DNA from: Flavobacteriaceae bacterium UBA5079
GTDB taxonomy: Bacteria; Bacteroidota; Bacteroidia; Flavobacteriales; Flavobacteriaceae
Assembly: GCA_002414705.1 (NCBI GenBank)
Contig: DIAL01000101.1
Location: 43,948-58,706, forward strand
DNA: 14,759 nucleotides
Reading direction: 5' to 3'
Of this stretch, positions 1 to 6,702 are shown piece after piece (position 1 is the first letter of the stretch; each line of letters begins with the position of its first letter). The position numbers were made by a program, and so were the translations under genes. The notes beneath the pieces were generated by a model that saw only the letters and a list, made by a program, of their open reading frames with translations, was not told the DNA's origin and searched no databases.

Positions 1-595
1 TAAACTTGTTTTTTGAGTTTATCAAATCCAAAAGATTTTCTTCTTTTTGTCTTTGCCAGTTTTTTAAGGCATAATTTGAGTAAAATTCATGTTTTTCTGA
101 TAACATTTTTATGTTTTCATCTAGCCATTCACTAGCCGAAAATTTTACAATACCCTGTATTTCCAATTCTTTTCTTAAAAATTCGCTTGTTTCATTAAAG
201 TAGTCTTTGCCAAAATGAGAGCAATCCGCATCCCGAACTATTTTTTCGAAATCTGTTTTAGGTTTACTATCAAATTGAGTCGCCATAATACAAGATTTAA
301 CCGCTTCTATAGTTTGTGAATTAACCTGATTATTCATTAAAAAATTCTCGGCAATTTGAGCGCTTTCTTGTTCATGGTCATCAATTGTTTTTGTGTAACC
401 TGTGTCATGAAATAGTGCTGCTAACTGAAGCATTTCAGAATCTTTGTCAGAAATATTGGATCCAGATATAATTTCACGAATACTTTTTAATACGCGTTTT
501 GTATGGGTTGTATTATGGTACAAAAAAGTCGTGTCTAGTTCCTTTTTAAATAAATCGAACACATAGGATTCTGCCTTATCTACAATATTTGTCAT
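1..595 (-). CDS. HD-domain phosphohydrolase, C-terminus beyond the left edge (Pycsar effector-like)
   Basis: The reading frame is open from an ATG at 595-593 to the window edge, giving 198 residues without a stop. The residues show an HD-type metal phosphohydrolase: His27 and His31 in an early helix (YHNTTH), the His-Asp pair at 63-64 in LFHDTGY, and Asp122/Asp124 in RDADC. HD domains of this kind hydrolyse phosphoester bonds, often in nucleotides. From memory, flavobacterial proteins with this N-terminus are about 400 residues long and carry a C-terminal membrane domain (DUF5706/PycTM), for which they are named Pycsar effector family proteins. That domain would lie outside the window, so this part is inference. 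No nucleotide cyclase gene is visible on this side. The gene is transcribed away from the msr operon. The HD call is strong; the specific family is moderate. Confidence 0.82.
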   Translation of the reverse strand, partial: MTNIVDKAESYVFDLFKKELDTTFLYHNTTHTKRVLKSIREIISGSNISDKDSEMLQLAALFHDTGYTKTIDDHEQESAQIAENFLMNNQVNSQTIEAVKSCIMATQFDSKPKTDFEKIVRDADCSHFGKDYFNETSEFLRKELEIQGIVKFSASEWLDENIKMLSEKHEFYSNYALKNWQRQKEENLLDLINSKNKF

Positions 596-618
596 AAATT
601 TGATATCAAGATGCTTTA

Positions 619-645
619 GACGTACAAATTACAAAAAATTACGTC
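619..645. repeat. short inverted repeat upstream of the HD-domain gene
   Basis: Perfect 6-base arms GACGTA (619-624) and TACGTC (640-645) flank a 15-base AT-rich spacer. The site lies 24 to 50 bases upstream of the HD-domain start, where an operator for that gene could sit. Short arms such as these can occur by chance, so this is only a candidate. Confidence 0.25.
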
Positions 646-710
646 AAAATCTGATTTAGTTTAATTCGTGTTTTTTGTAAGGAATTGGAAAACATACCGA
701 CTAAAATTAC

Positions 711-770
711 ATGTATTTATATACAACTAACTTCGATGCTTTATCGGAGTTTTTATTTGGTATATTTTAA
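711..770 (+). other. possible 19-codon leader ORF overlapping the hairpin upstream of msrB
   Basis: An ATG at 711 opens a 19-residue frame (MYLYTTNFDALSEFLFGIF) that stops with TAA at 768-770, 44 bases before msrB. It runs through the whole terminator-like hairpin, as expected of an attenuator leader peptide. No Shine-Dalgarno sequence precedes it. It has no run of a regulatory amino acid apart from several Phe and Tyr. A short ORF like this can easily arise by chance. Confidence 0.15.
729..758 (+). terminator. intrinsic terminator-like hairpin in the msrB leader
   Basis: Arms AACTTCGAT (729-737) and ATCGGAGTT (743-751) pair over nine positions with one U-G wobble, around a 5-base loop, and are followed by TTTATTT. 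The U-rich side is on the plus strand only, so the hairpin would stop rightward transcription. No plus-strand gene ends upstream of it. It is therefore either an attenuator in the msr operon leader or the end of a small RNA from 596-728. Confidence 0.5.
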
Positions 771-800
771 ACAAACAAAACGTATTATTTTATAATTTAA

Positions 801-807
801 AGAAAGG
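801..807 (+). promoter_or_regulatory. Shine-Dalgarno-like site of msrB
   Basis: AGAAAGG lies 7 bases before the ATG at 815. The same heptamer or a close match recurs before the glutaredoxin-like gene and the 57-residue gene, but not before the later genes of the cluster. Confidence 0.5.
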
Positions 808-814
808 ACAAAGT

Positions 815-1264
815 ATGTTAACGTGGAAAGAAGTTATTAGTTTCAGTGTAAATGGAAATCCAACTCCAGATCGTCGTGTTGAAAAAACGGAAACGGAATG
901 GCGTGAAATCTTAACGGATGAGCAATTCAGGATTACCAGAAAAAAAGGAACTGAAATGGCTGGAACTGGAGCGTTATGCAGTGTTTATGATGCAGGAAAA
1001 TATAACTGTGTGTGTTGTAATACACCATTATTCGATTCGACAATAAAATTTGATTCCAGTTCAGGTTGGCCAAGTTTTACGCAGCCAATTAAAGAAAATG
1101 CTATTAAATATGAAAAAGATTCTACCTTCGGTATGGTGCGCGTTGAAGTAATGTGTAACACCTGTGATGCGCATTTAGGGCATGTGTTTCCTGATGGTCC
1201 GGAACCAAGTGGTTTGCGGTATTGCGTTAATTCAGAATCTATGGTGCTAGAATCGAAAAACTAA
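815..1264 (+). CDS. msrB: peptide-methionine (R)-S-oxide reductase MsrB
   Basis: A cytoplasmic repair enzyme that reduces the R epimer of methionine sulfoxide in proteins. The 149 residues cover the whole SelR fold. A structural zinc site is formed by Cys65 and Cys68 (CVCC) with Cys114 and Cys117 (CNTC), followed by the DAHLGHVFPDGP core and the catalytic Cys137 in RYCVNS. The usual resolving cysteine, as in the DSGCGWPSF segment of E. coli MsrB, is Ser83 here. Cys55 in GTGALC sits where other MsrBs (for example the Xanthomonas enzyme) place an alternative resolving cysteine. There is no signal peptide. The start is the ATG behind an AGAAAGG motif. It is the first gene of a collinear set of ten, so it probably carries the main operon promoter upstream, although no clear TAnnTTTG box was found there. 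Confidence 0.97.
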   Translation: MLTWKEVISFSVNGNPTPDRRVEKTETEWREILTDEQFRITRKKGTEMAGTGALCSVYDAGKYNCVCCNTPLFDSTIKFDSSSGWPSFTQPIKENAIKYEKDSTFGMVRVEVMCNTCDAHLGHVFPDGPEPSGLRYCVNSESMVLESKN

Positions 1265-1267
1265 ATT

Positions 1268-1276
1268 AGAGAAAGG
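1268..1276 (+). promoter_or_regulatory. Shine-Dalgarno-like site deciding the TTG start of the glutaredoxin-like gene
   Basis: AGAGAAAGG ends 7 bases before TTG 1284. It matches the motif before msrB in sequence and spacing, and supports TTG as the true start. Confidence 0.45.
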
Positions 1277-1283
1277 TATTACA

Positions 1284-1523
1284 TTGAAAAATATTACATT
1301 GTATGGTAGCTCAAACTGCCATAAAACAAATTATTATAAAACTTTTTTTGAATCTCGAAATCTCCAATTTACCTTTCAAGATGTGTTAAAGTACGAAAAT
1401 TTTGCTCTAGAATTACGTAACTTATACCCAAATAATGATTTGCATTTTCCTACAATTTTAATAGATGATAAACGGTTGCGAAACCCAAATGATAAGGAAC
1501 TTTTAAAATGGTTAAACAAATAA
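1284..1523 (+). CDS. glutaredoxin-like single-cysteine thioredoxin-fold protein
   Basis: A 79-residue protein with a glutaredoxin/NrdH-like pattern: a first strand (ITLYGSSNC), an active-site-like Cys12 in CHKT, and a cis-proline segment at Pro56 (HFPTILIDD). It closes with a helix ending KELLKWLNK. The second cysteine of the classic CxxC motif is Thr15, so it is a monothiol-type or variant glutaredoxin. Its electron donor and substrate are unknown. The start is TTG at 1284, backed by an AGAGAAAGG motif; no in-frame ATG gives a full first strand. It lies 19 bases after msrB and overlaps selO by 16 bases, which implies coupled translation. The context suggests it reduces the Msr enzymes or is handled by SelO. 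The fold is fairly sure, the role is inference. Confidence 0.75.
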   Translation: MKNITLYGSSNCHKTNYYKTFFESRNLQFTFQDVLKYENFALELRNLYPNNDLHFPTILIDDKRLRNPNDKELLKWLNK

Positions 1524-3082
1524 AAATTAATATCAACGATAGCTTTAATAAAGAACTGCCTGCAGATCCCATTTTAGAAAATACGAGAAGGCAGGTTACA
1601 AAAGCGTGTTTTTCGTTTGTTAAGCCGAAACAAACGGCAAATCCAGAAATGCTTCATGTGTCTCCAGATATGTTGGATAATTTAGGTTTAACGGAAGCTG
1701 ATGGTAAATCGGAAGCATTTTTAAATATTTTTACGGGTAATGAGGTGTTAGAAAATACCAAACCCTACGCTATGTGTTATGGTGGTCATCAGTTTGGCAG
1801 TTGGGCTGGGCAATTAGGTGATGGTCGCGCTATTAATTTGTTTGAAGTAGAACACGACAATACAAATTGGGCATTGCAATTAAAAGGAGCAGGTGAAACA
1901 CCGTATTCCAGAACTGCTGACGGATTAGCTGTATTGCGTTCATCTATTCGCGAGTATTTGTGTAGTGAAGCCATGCATCATTTAGGGGTTCCAACAACTA
2001 GAGCATTATCATTAGCATTATCTGGCGATGAAGTGTTGCGTGATGTGTTGTATAATGGGAATCCAGCTTATGAAAAAGGCGCTATTGTTTCACGAGTAGC
2101 ACCTAGTTTTTTGCGTTTTGGAAGTTTTGAAATTTTAGCCGCAAGGCAAGATATAGAAACTCTAAACACACTGGTAGATTATACCATAAAGCATCATTTT
2201 TCGTATTTAGGGAAGCCCTCAAAAGAAAGCTATGTCCAGTTTTTTGCTGAAGTTACAGAACGTACTTTACAAATGATTATTCATTGGCAACGTGTTGGTT
2301 TTGTTCATGGTGTAATGAATACGGATAATATGTCCATTTTAGGATTAACCATAGATTATGGACCTTATGGCTGGTTGGAAGATTTTAATTTTGGTTGGAC
2401 TCCTAACACAACGGATAGTCAACATAAACGTTATCGTTACGGCAATCAGCCTAACATTGGACTGTGGAATTTATACCAATTAGCCAATGCACTTTTTCCA
2501 TTAATTGAAGATGCTGAAAAATTAGAAGCTATACTTAATAAGTACAAAGTAGATTTTGAAACGCAATCTTTAAAAATGATGCGCAACAAATTAGGTTTAG
2601 AATTGGTTGATGATTTAGATACGCAACTCATTCAGAATTTAGAAGATAATTTGCAACTATCCGAAACGGATATGACTATTTTCTTTCGAAGTTTAGGGGA
2701 TTTCAAAAAAGAAAATCCAACAGATGGCATAAAAATAGTAGCTAACGCATTTTATCATCCAACAGAAATTTCGGATGCTATCAGACAAAATTGGAATAAC
2801 TGGTTTGTACGTTATGCATCTAGATTGCAAAAGGAAACAACTATAGATGAGGCAAGAAAAGAACAAATGAATACGGTAAACCCAAAATACGTATTACGAA
2901 ATTATATGGCACAATTAGCTATTGATGCTGCGGATAAGGGTGATTATAGCTTAATTGACGAATTATTTCAACTTTTAAAAAACCCGTATAATGAACAACC
3001 TCATAACGAAAAATGGTTTGTTAAACGTCCAGATTGGGCCAGACATAAAGTGGGATGTTCCATGTTGTCTTGTAGTTCATAA
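1508..3082 (+). CDS. selO: protein adenylyltransferase SelO (YdiU family)
   Basis: A pseudokinase-fold enzyme that transfers AMP from ATP to Ser, Thr or Tyr of target proteins, known from E. coli and Pseudomonas to act in oxidative stress. The 524 residues carry the family signature. Lys126 (QLKGAG), Glu149 (SIREY) and Arg203 (LRFGSFE) match the ATP-contact residues of Pseudomonas SelO. Asp273-Asn274 (NTDNMS) and Asp283 (TIDYGPYG) match its catalytic and Mg-binding residues. The C-terminus ends CSMLSCSS, where Cys522 occupies the selenocysteine position of vertebrate SelO and could form a redox-switching disulfide. It begins inside the glutaredoxin-like gene (16-base overlap). There is no signal peptide and the protein is complete. 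Confidence 0.96.
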   Translation: MVKQIKININDSFNKELPADPILENTRRQVTKACFSFVKPKQTANPEMLHVSPDMLDNLGLTEADGKSEAFLNIFTGNEVLENTKPYAMCYGGHQFGSWAGQLGDGRAINLFEVEHDNTNWALQLKGAGETPYSRTADGLAVLRSSIREYLCSEAMHHLGVPTTRALSLALSGDEVLRDVLYNGNPAYEKGAIVSRVAPSFLRFGSFEILAARQDIETLNTLVDYTIKHHFSYLGKPSKESYVQFFAEVTERTLQMIIHWQRVGFVHGVMNTDNMSILGLTIDYGPYGWLEDFNFGWTPNTTDSQHKRYRYGNQPNIGLWNLYQLANALFPLIEDAEKLEAILNKYKVDFETQSLKMMRNKLGLELVDDLDTQLIQNLEDNLQLSETDMTIFFRSLGDFKKENPTDGIKIVANAFYHPTEISDAIRQNWNNWFVRYASRLQKETTIDEARKEQMNTVNPKYVLRNYMAQLAIDAADKGDYSLIDELFQLLKNPYNEQPHNEKWFVKRPDWARHKVGCSMLSCSS

Positions 3083-3092
3083 TTAAAATTTT

Positions 3093-3099
3093 AGAAAGG
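3093..3099 (+). promoter_or_regulatory. Shine-Dalgarno-like site of the 57-residue gene
   Basis: AGAAAGG with 6 bases to the ATG at 3106. This is the third occurrence of the same motif in the cluster and supports translation of this short ORF. Confidence 0.45.
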
Positions 3100-3105
3100 T
3101 CAGAA

Positions 3106-3279
3106 ATGCTATTAGAGCTAATAAAACAATTACCAATTGGTTATTCTGAAGTATTATATAATGGTAAAAAGTATGGCGTAACAAGAAGTGATTTTAATAA
3201 CGGAAAAAGTTATAAAGTTTATGCTGAAGCGTTAGGAGGTAAAGATATTATCAGTTTAAACAATTATAAATTAATATAA
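3106..3279 (+). CDS. small conserved-looking protein of 57 residues, linked to Msr genes
   Basis: A short frame from ATG 3106 to TAA 3277-3279, fitting the 23-base to 12-base gaps between selO and msrA and preceded by an AGAAAGG motif. The product has a leucine-rich start (MLLELIKQLP), a central KKYGVTRSDFNNGKSYKVYA segment and an end DIISLNNYKLI. It has no cysteine, signal peptide or membrane helix, and is probably a small beta-rich cytoplasmic protein. From memory, slightly longer flavobacterial relatives (about 75-80 residues) are named 'peptide methionine sulfoxide reductase' without any Msr catalytic motif, so the name would come from its neighbourhood. If so, this copy may be shortened at the C-terminus. 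The biochemical function is unknown. Confidence 0.7.
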   Translation: MLLELIKQLPIGYSEVLYNGKKYGVTRSDFNNGKSYKVYAEALGGKDIISLNNYKLI

Positions 3280-3291
3280 ACACATAAAGTA

Positions 3292-3786
3292 ATGAGCAAT
3301 TATAAAAAAGCGTACATAGCAGGTGGCTGTTTTTGGGGCATGGAAGATTTATTCCGTACACAAAAAGGAATTAAAGATACTGAAGTAGGATACATTGGTG
3401 GTCAAAATGATAATCCAACCTATAAAAATCATCCAGGTCATGCCGAAGGTATTGAAATTACCTACGACGAAAACGAAACGTCATTTAAAAATATTTTAGA
3501 TTATTTCTTTCGAATTCACAACCCAACCACAGTGGATAGACAAGGAAATGATATAGGATCCAGTTACCGTTCGGCTATATTTTTTCAAAATGAAGACGAA
3601 AAAACCGAAGCAGAAAAAATGATCAATATTGTAAACGATTCCAATAAGTGGGAAGGGAAAGTAGCAACTACCTTAGAGCCTTATTCAACCTTTTGGGCTG
3701 CAGAACCAGAGCATCAGGATTATTTAGTGAGAAAACCTGATGGTTACACCTGCCATTTTGAACGTTTTAGTGATAGTTTTATTTAG
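3292..3786 (+). CDS. msrA: peptide-methionine (S)-S-oxide reductase MsrA
   Basis: Reduces the S epimer of methionine sulfoxide, free or in protein, in the cytoplasm. The 164 residues contain the catalytic Cys13 in GGCFWG. The supporting residues align in spacing with E. coli MsrA: Tyr44 (Tyr82), Glu52 in GHAEG (Glu94), Asp87 and Tyr92 in [10 protein letters not shown] (Asp129 and Tyr134). Cys154 in GYTCHFER is the likely resolving cysteine. It complements the stereospecificity of MsrB encoded at the head of the same operon. The ATG at 3292 lies just six residues before the first beta-strand ([10 protein letters not shown]), so little extension is missing. The stop is TAG, unlike its TAA-ending neighbours. 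Confidence 0.97.
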   Translation: MSNYKKAYIAGGCFWGMEDLFRTQKGIKDTEVGYIGGQNDNPTYKNHPGHAEGIEITYDENETSFKNILDYFFRIHNPTTVDRQGNDIGSSYRSAIFFQNEDEKTEAEKMINIVNDSNKWEGKVATTLEPYSTFWAAEPEHQDYLVRKPDGYTCHFERFSDSFI

Positions 3787-3812
3787 TAACATTATAAATT
3801 AATACCAAGCCT

Positions 3813-4097
3813 ATGAAAGCTATATGGAATAATCAAATAGTAGCAGAAAGTGATAATACAGTTGTTATTGAAAACAACCATTATTTCCCACATGATAGTA
3901 TAAATAAGGATTTTTTTAAACCAAGTAATACGCATACTAACTGTCCATGGAAAGGTGAAGCATCTTATTACACTTTAGTAGTGGATGGAAAAGAAAATGT
4001 AGATGCTGCTTGGTTTTATCCAGAAGTATCATTATTAGCAAAAGGGATTAAAAACCATGTGGCTTTCTGGAAAGGTGTGGAAGTGGTAAAGGATTAA
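3813..4097 (+). CDS. DUF427 domain protein
   Basis: A complete 94-residue DUF427 protein: an N-terminal MKAIWNNQIVAESDNTVVIE strand pair, the hallmark THTNCPWKGEASYY segment at about 41-54, and AAWFYPE at about 65-71. DUF427 is a small widespread beta-fold domain of unknown biochemical function. Members are often found near redox or stress genes. Cys44 in NCPWKG is the only cysteine and lies in the most conserved segment. The gene is 26 bases after msrA and 3 bases before the second MsrA paralogue, so it is part of the operon. No function beyond the family can be claimed. Confidence 0.88.
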   Translation: MKAIWNNQIVAESDNTVVIENNHYFPHDSINKDFFKPSNTHTNCPWKGEASYYTLVVDGKENVDAAWFYPEVSLLAKGIKNHVAFWKGVEVVKD

Positions 4098-4100
4098 TTC

Positions 4101-4613
4101 ATGAATTCCGATTCAAAAATAGCATTTGGAGGTGGCTGTCACTGGTGTACGGAAGCTGTATTTCAATCGGTAATTGGTGTTGAAAAAGTAGAGCAAGGCT
4201 ATGTGGCCTCATTAGGCGAAAACAATTCTTTTTCCGAAGCTGTTATAGTTCATTTTAATTCTAATCGGGTTAAACTAAATATATTAATTGAAATACATTT
4301 GTTAACACACAGGAGCACGTCCAATCATAGTATGCGTGATAAATATCGTTCGGCTGTTTATACGTTTTCAGATATGCAACATCAAGAGGTTAGTAGGCTT
4401 ATTGAAAGGTTTCAAATAGAATTCGACCAAAATTTGATAACACAAGTTTTGCCGTTTTCAGAATTTAAAGCCTCTCGAGATGCGATTCAGAATTACTATA
4501 AAAAGGATCCTGAAAAACCTTTTTGTGAAACCTTTATCAACCCAAAATTAAAGATGTTATTAGAACAGTTTTCAAATTATGCTAACCACGATGCTTTAAA
4601 TCATTTAAAATAA
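4101..4613 (+). CDS. divergent MsrA-family paralogue with a CHWC active-site motif
   Basis: A 170-residue MsrA-fold protein. The catalytic region reads [13 protein letters not shown], so Cys13 is kept but the usual Phe and Gly of GCFWG become His14 and Cys16, making a CxxC. The family's KYRSAVY segment is present at 81-87 (Tyr82), yet the Asp that normally lies five residues before this Tyr is Ser77. The Tyr/Gly-rich loop after the first helix is shortened. Glu46 ([10 protein letters not shown]) can stand for the catalytic Glu. The C-terminal [12 protein letters not shown] segment offers Cys142 as a resolving residue. It may be an MsrA with a changed recycling mechanism or substrate, distinct from the canonical MsrA upstream. 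It starts 3 bases after DUF427 and ends 1 base before the hydrolase-OsmC gene. Confidence 0.88.
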   Translation: MNSDSKIAFGGGCHWCTEAVFQSVIGVEKVEQGYVASLGENNSFSEAVIVHFNSNRVKLNILIEIHLLTHRSTSNHSMRDKYRSAVYTFSDMQHQEVSRLIERFQIEFDQNLITQVLPFSEFKASRDAIQNYYKKDPEKPFCETFINPKLKMLLEQFSNYANHDALNHLK

Positions 4614-4614
4614 T

Positions 4615-5832
4615 ATGAAAAGTACTAAACTTGAAATTCAGAATAATAAAGGCTATAAATTGCAAGCATATTTCGAATTGCCTGCGAACCAAAAACCGAG
4701 TTATTACGCCATTTTTGCGCATTGTTTTACGTGTACAAGTACCTTAAATGCTGTGAAAAATATAAGCCGTGCGCTAACAAATCATGGTTTTGCTGTGGTA
4801 CGATTTGATTTTACAGGTTTAGGAAAAAGTGAAGGCGAATTTGCCGATAGTCACTTTTCTGCCAATGTATCCGATTTACTAGCTGTTAACACATATTTAG
4901 AAGAAAATTATAAAGCACCTAGTTTATTAGTTGGGCATTCTTTAGGTGGTGCAGCAGTAATAACGGCAGCTTCTAAACTAGAAAATATAAAAGCGGTAGC
5001 CACAATTGGTGCGCCTGCTACCGTTAATCATGTTACGAAATTATTTTCCCATGGGTTAGATGATGTTCAACAAAAAGGCGATGTGACCGTGAATATTGGT
5101 GGACGACCTTTTAAAATTAATCAAGAGTTTGTGGACGATTTTAGTAAAACTAATCTCCCAGAAATCACCAAAAATTTACGGAAGCCCTTACTCATCATGC
5201 ATGCGCCTTTTGATGCTATTGTAGGTATAGAAAATGCCGAAAAATTATATCAAAATGCGCACCATCCTAAAAGTTTTATCAGTTTGGATGGCGCAGACCA
5301 TTTGCTGTCTAACTCAAGAGATAGCATGTATGTAGGAAATATGATTGGGAATTGGGTTGAGCGTTTTTTTGATTCACAAGAAAACACCATGTTAGATACA
5401 GAAGGTGAACAATTAGTTGCTCATTTAAATTTAAGAGATGATAACTTTACAACGTCTATTCAAACCAAAAAGCATGCATTCATTGCAGACGAGCCAGATT
5501 CTGTAGGTGGTGATGATTTTGGGCCATCTCCTTACGATTATTTAAGTGCTGGATTGGCAGCTTGTACCGTTATGACACTGAAATTATATGCCGAACGTAA
5601 AAAGTGGGATTTACAGGAAGTATATGCTTATATTACGTATTCAAAAAAACACAGCGACGATTTAATGCTAAATATGGATAAACCAAAACGCATGGATCAT
5701 CTGAAAAAACGCTTAAAATTTGTAGGTAATTTAAATGAAGACCAGAAAAATCGTTTACAAGAAATTGCTTCAAAATGCCCAGTTCATAAAACCTTGCAAA
5801 GCGAAGTAATTATAGAAACCGAACGTGTATAA
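4615..5832 (+). CDS. bifunctional alpha/beta-hydrolase / OsmC-family fusion protein
   Basis: A 405-residue cytoplasmic fusion. Residues about 1-255 form an alpha/beta hydrolase with nucleophile Ser109 (VGHSLGG), acid Asp200 (APFDAIVG) and His229 (DGADHLL). A CFTC motif (Cys37, Cys40) sits near the expected oxyanion loop. Residues about 265-405 form an OsmC domain with the [16 protein letters not shown] segment (Cys317) and KCPVHKTL (Cys388), the two cysteines that reduce organic hydroperoxides in OsmC/Ohr proteins. This domain order is known in Bacteroidota and proteobacteria, but the hydrolase substrate is undefined; a peroxidised ester or thioester is one idea. The stop abuts the egtB ATG with no gap, which fits co-translation within the sulfur-redox operon. 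Confidence 0.93.
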   Translation: MKSTKLEIQNNKGYKLQAYFELPANQKPSYYAIFAHCFTCTSTLNAVKNISRALTNHGFAVVRFDFTGLGKSEGEFADSHFSANVSDLLAVNTYLEENYKAPSLLVGHSLGGAAVITAASKLENIKAVATIGAPATVNHVTKLFSHGLDDVQQKGDVTVNIGGRPFKINQEFVDDFSKTNLPEITKNLRKPLLIMHAPFDAIVGIENAEKLYQNAHHPKSFISLDGADHLLSNSRDSMYVGNMIGNWVERFFDSQENTMLDTEGEQLVAHLNLRDDNFTTSIQTKKHAFIADEPDSVGGDDFGPSPYDYLSAGLAACTVMTLKLYAERKKWDLQEVYAYITYSKKHSDDLMLNMDKPKRMDHLKKRLKFVGNLNEDQKNRLQEIASKCPVHKTLQSEVIIETERV

Positions 5833-6702
5833 ATGACAATAAAAGAACAATTCCATTACACTAGAAACCGATTTGTAGAAATTTGCAAACCGCTTAAAAC
5901 TGAAGATTATTCGGTGCAACCAGCCGTTTTTGTGTCACCACCCAAATGGCATTTGGCACATTCAACCTGGTTTTTTGAACAGTTTGTTTTGTGCAAATTT
6001 GTAAAGAACTATCAGGTTTTTGATGAAGATTTCGCATACCTTTTCAACAGTTATTACAACAATGCAGGAAAGCGTGTTTTGCGTCCAAATCGAGGTTTAA
6101 TGACGCGTCCATCTGTGAAAGATGTTTATAAATATCGGGATTATGTTGATTTGAAAATGTTGGCTTTTTTAAATGATAATCCATCACAAGAGGCGCTTGA
6201 TAGTGTTGAATTGGGTATCAACCATGAACAACAACATCAAGAATTGTTTTACTATGATATTACCTATATTTTAGGCAACCAGCCTACATTTCCAACCATC
6301 GCAAATAAAATTGAATTAGATGCTATTTCTTCTACTTCAGAATTTATAAAAATTCCTGAAGGGTTATATAATATTGGTCATAAAGGTGATCAGTTTTGTT
6401 ACGATAATGAACTTGGTAATCATAAGGTCTTTCTTCAAGAATTTGAAATTAGTAACCAGCTTGTTTCCAATAGAGAATATTTAGAGTTTATTGAAGCTGG
6501 AGGCTATCAAGATTTTAATCTATGGCATGCTGAAGGTTGGGATTTTATTCAAGAAAACAACATAAATGCACCTTTGTATTGGTATGAAGAGGAAGGTGTC
6601 TGGCATCAGTATACCTTAAATGGATTTGTGCCTATAGATGAAAATAAACCCGTAGCACATATTAGTTTTTACGAAGCTTTTGCCTATGCTGAATGGAAAT
6701 GA
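5833..6702 (+). CDS. egtB: EgtB N-terminal part: iron-binding DinB domain and first half of the FGE domain
   Basis: The 289-residue product made if TGA 6700 terminates. It keeps the three-His iron site (His43, His131, His135) and the first part of the FGE-like domain (IKIPEGLYNIG, FYEAFAYAEWK). It lacks the [13 protein letters not shown] and WQFSGIRL segments that complete the fold and the substrate pocket. On its own it should be inactive. Confidence 0.7.
   Translation: MTIKEQFHYTRNRFVEICKPLKTEDYSVQPAVFVSPPKWHLAHSTWFFEQFVLCKFVKNYQVFDEDFAYLFNSYYNNAGKRVLRPNRGLMTRPSVKDVYKYRDYVDLKMLAFLNDNPSQEALDSVELGINHEQQHQELFYYDITYILGNQPTFPTIANKIELDAISSTSEFIKIPEGLYNIGHKGDQFCYDNELGNHKVFLQEFEISNQLVSNREYLEFIEAGGYQDFNLWHAEGWDFIQENNINAPLYWYEEEGVWHQYTLNGFVPIDENKPVAHISFYEAFAYAEWK
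6700..6702 (+). other. in-frame TGA inside egtB
   Basis: The TGA replaces a codon expected to be Gly (one substitution from GGA) and is followed directly by an in-phase ATG (TGAATG). A second, out-of-phase ATG overlaps it (ATGA at 6699-6702), the arrangement that favours termination and re-initiation. No obvious SECIS-like hairpin follows. Confidence 0.8.

Noticed and set aside
752..768. TTTATTTG and TATATTTT as the -7 box of the msr operon
   Set aside because: Each misses one consensus base and has no TTG at the -33 distance; in such AT-rich DNA these matches are not informative.
749..835. RTX calcium-binding repeats, considered for the DDxF/NDxY turns of the envelope protein (residues 750-835, not bases)
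   Set aside because: The turns lack the regular nine-residue GGxGxDxUx spacing, so a true RTX array is not supported.
1789..1974. Minus-strand ORFs inside selO, egtB and the envelope protein gene (e.g. 1789-1974, 2446-2631, 6763-6951, 8874-9074, 9409-9815)
   Set aside because: They are shadows opposite strongly conserved coding sequence, with low-complexity or unpatterned translations and no start signals.
6700..6702. TGA in egtB read as selenocysteine
   Set aside because: The position is a conserved Gly in EgtB, not a catalytic Cys, no SECIS-like hairpin is evident right after it, and SelO and the Msr enzymes here use Cys.
6700..6702. TGA decoded as Gly, as in Gracilibacteria/SR1
   Set aside because: The GDPD gene ends normally with TGA in an ATGA overlap with a clear flavoprotein start, and the other genes show no in-frame TGA at Gly positions.
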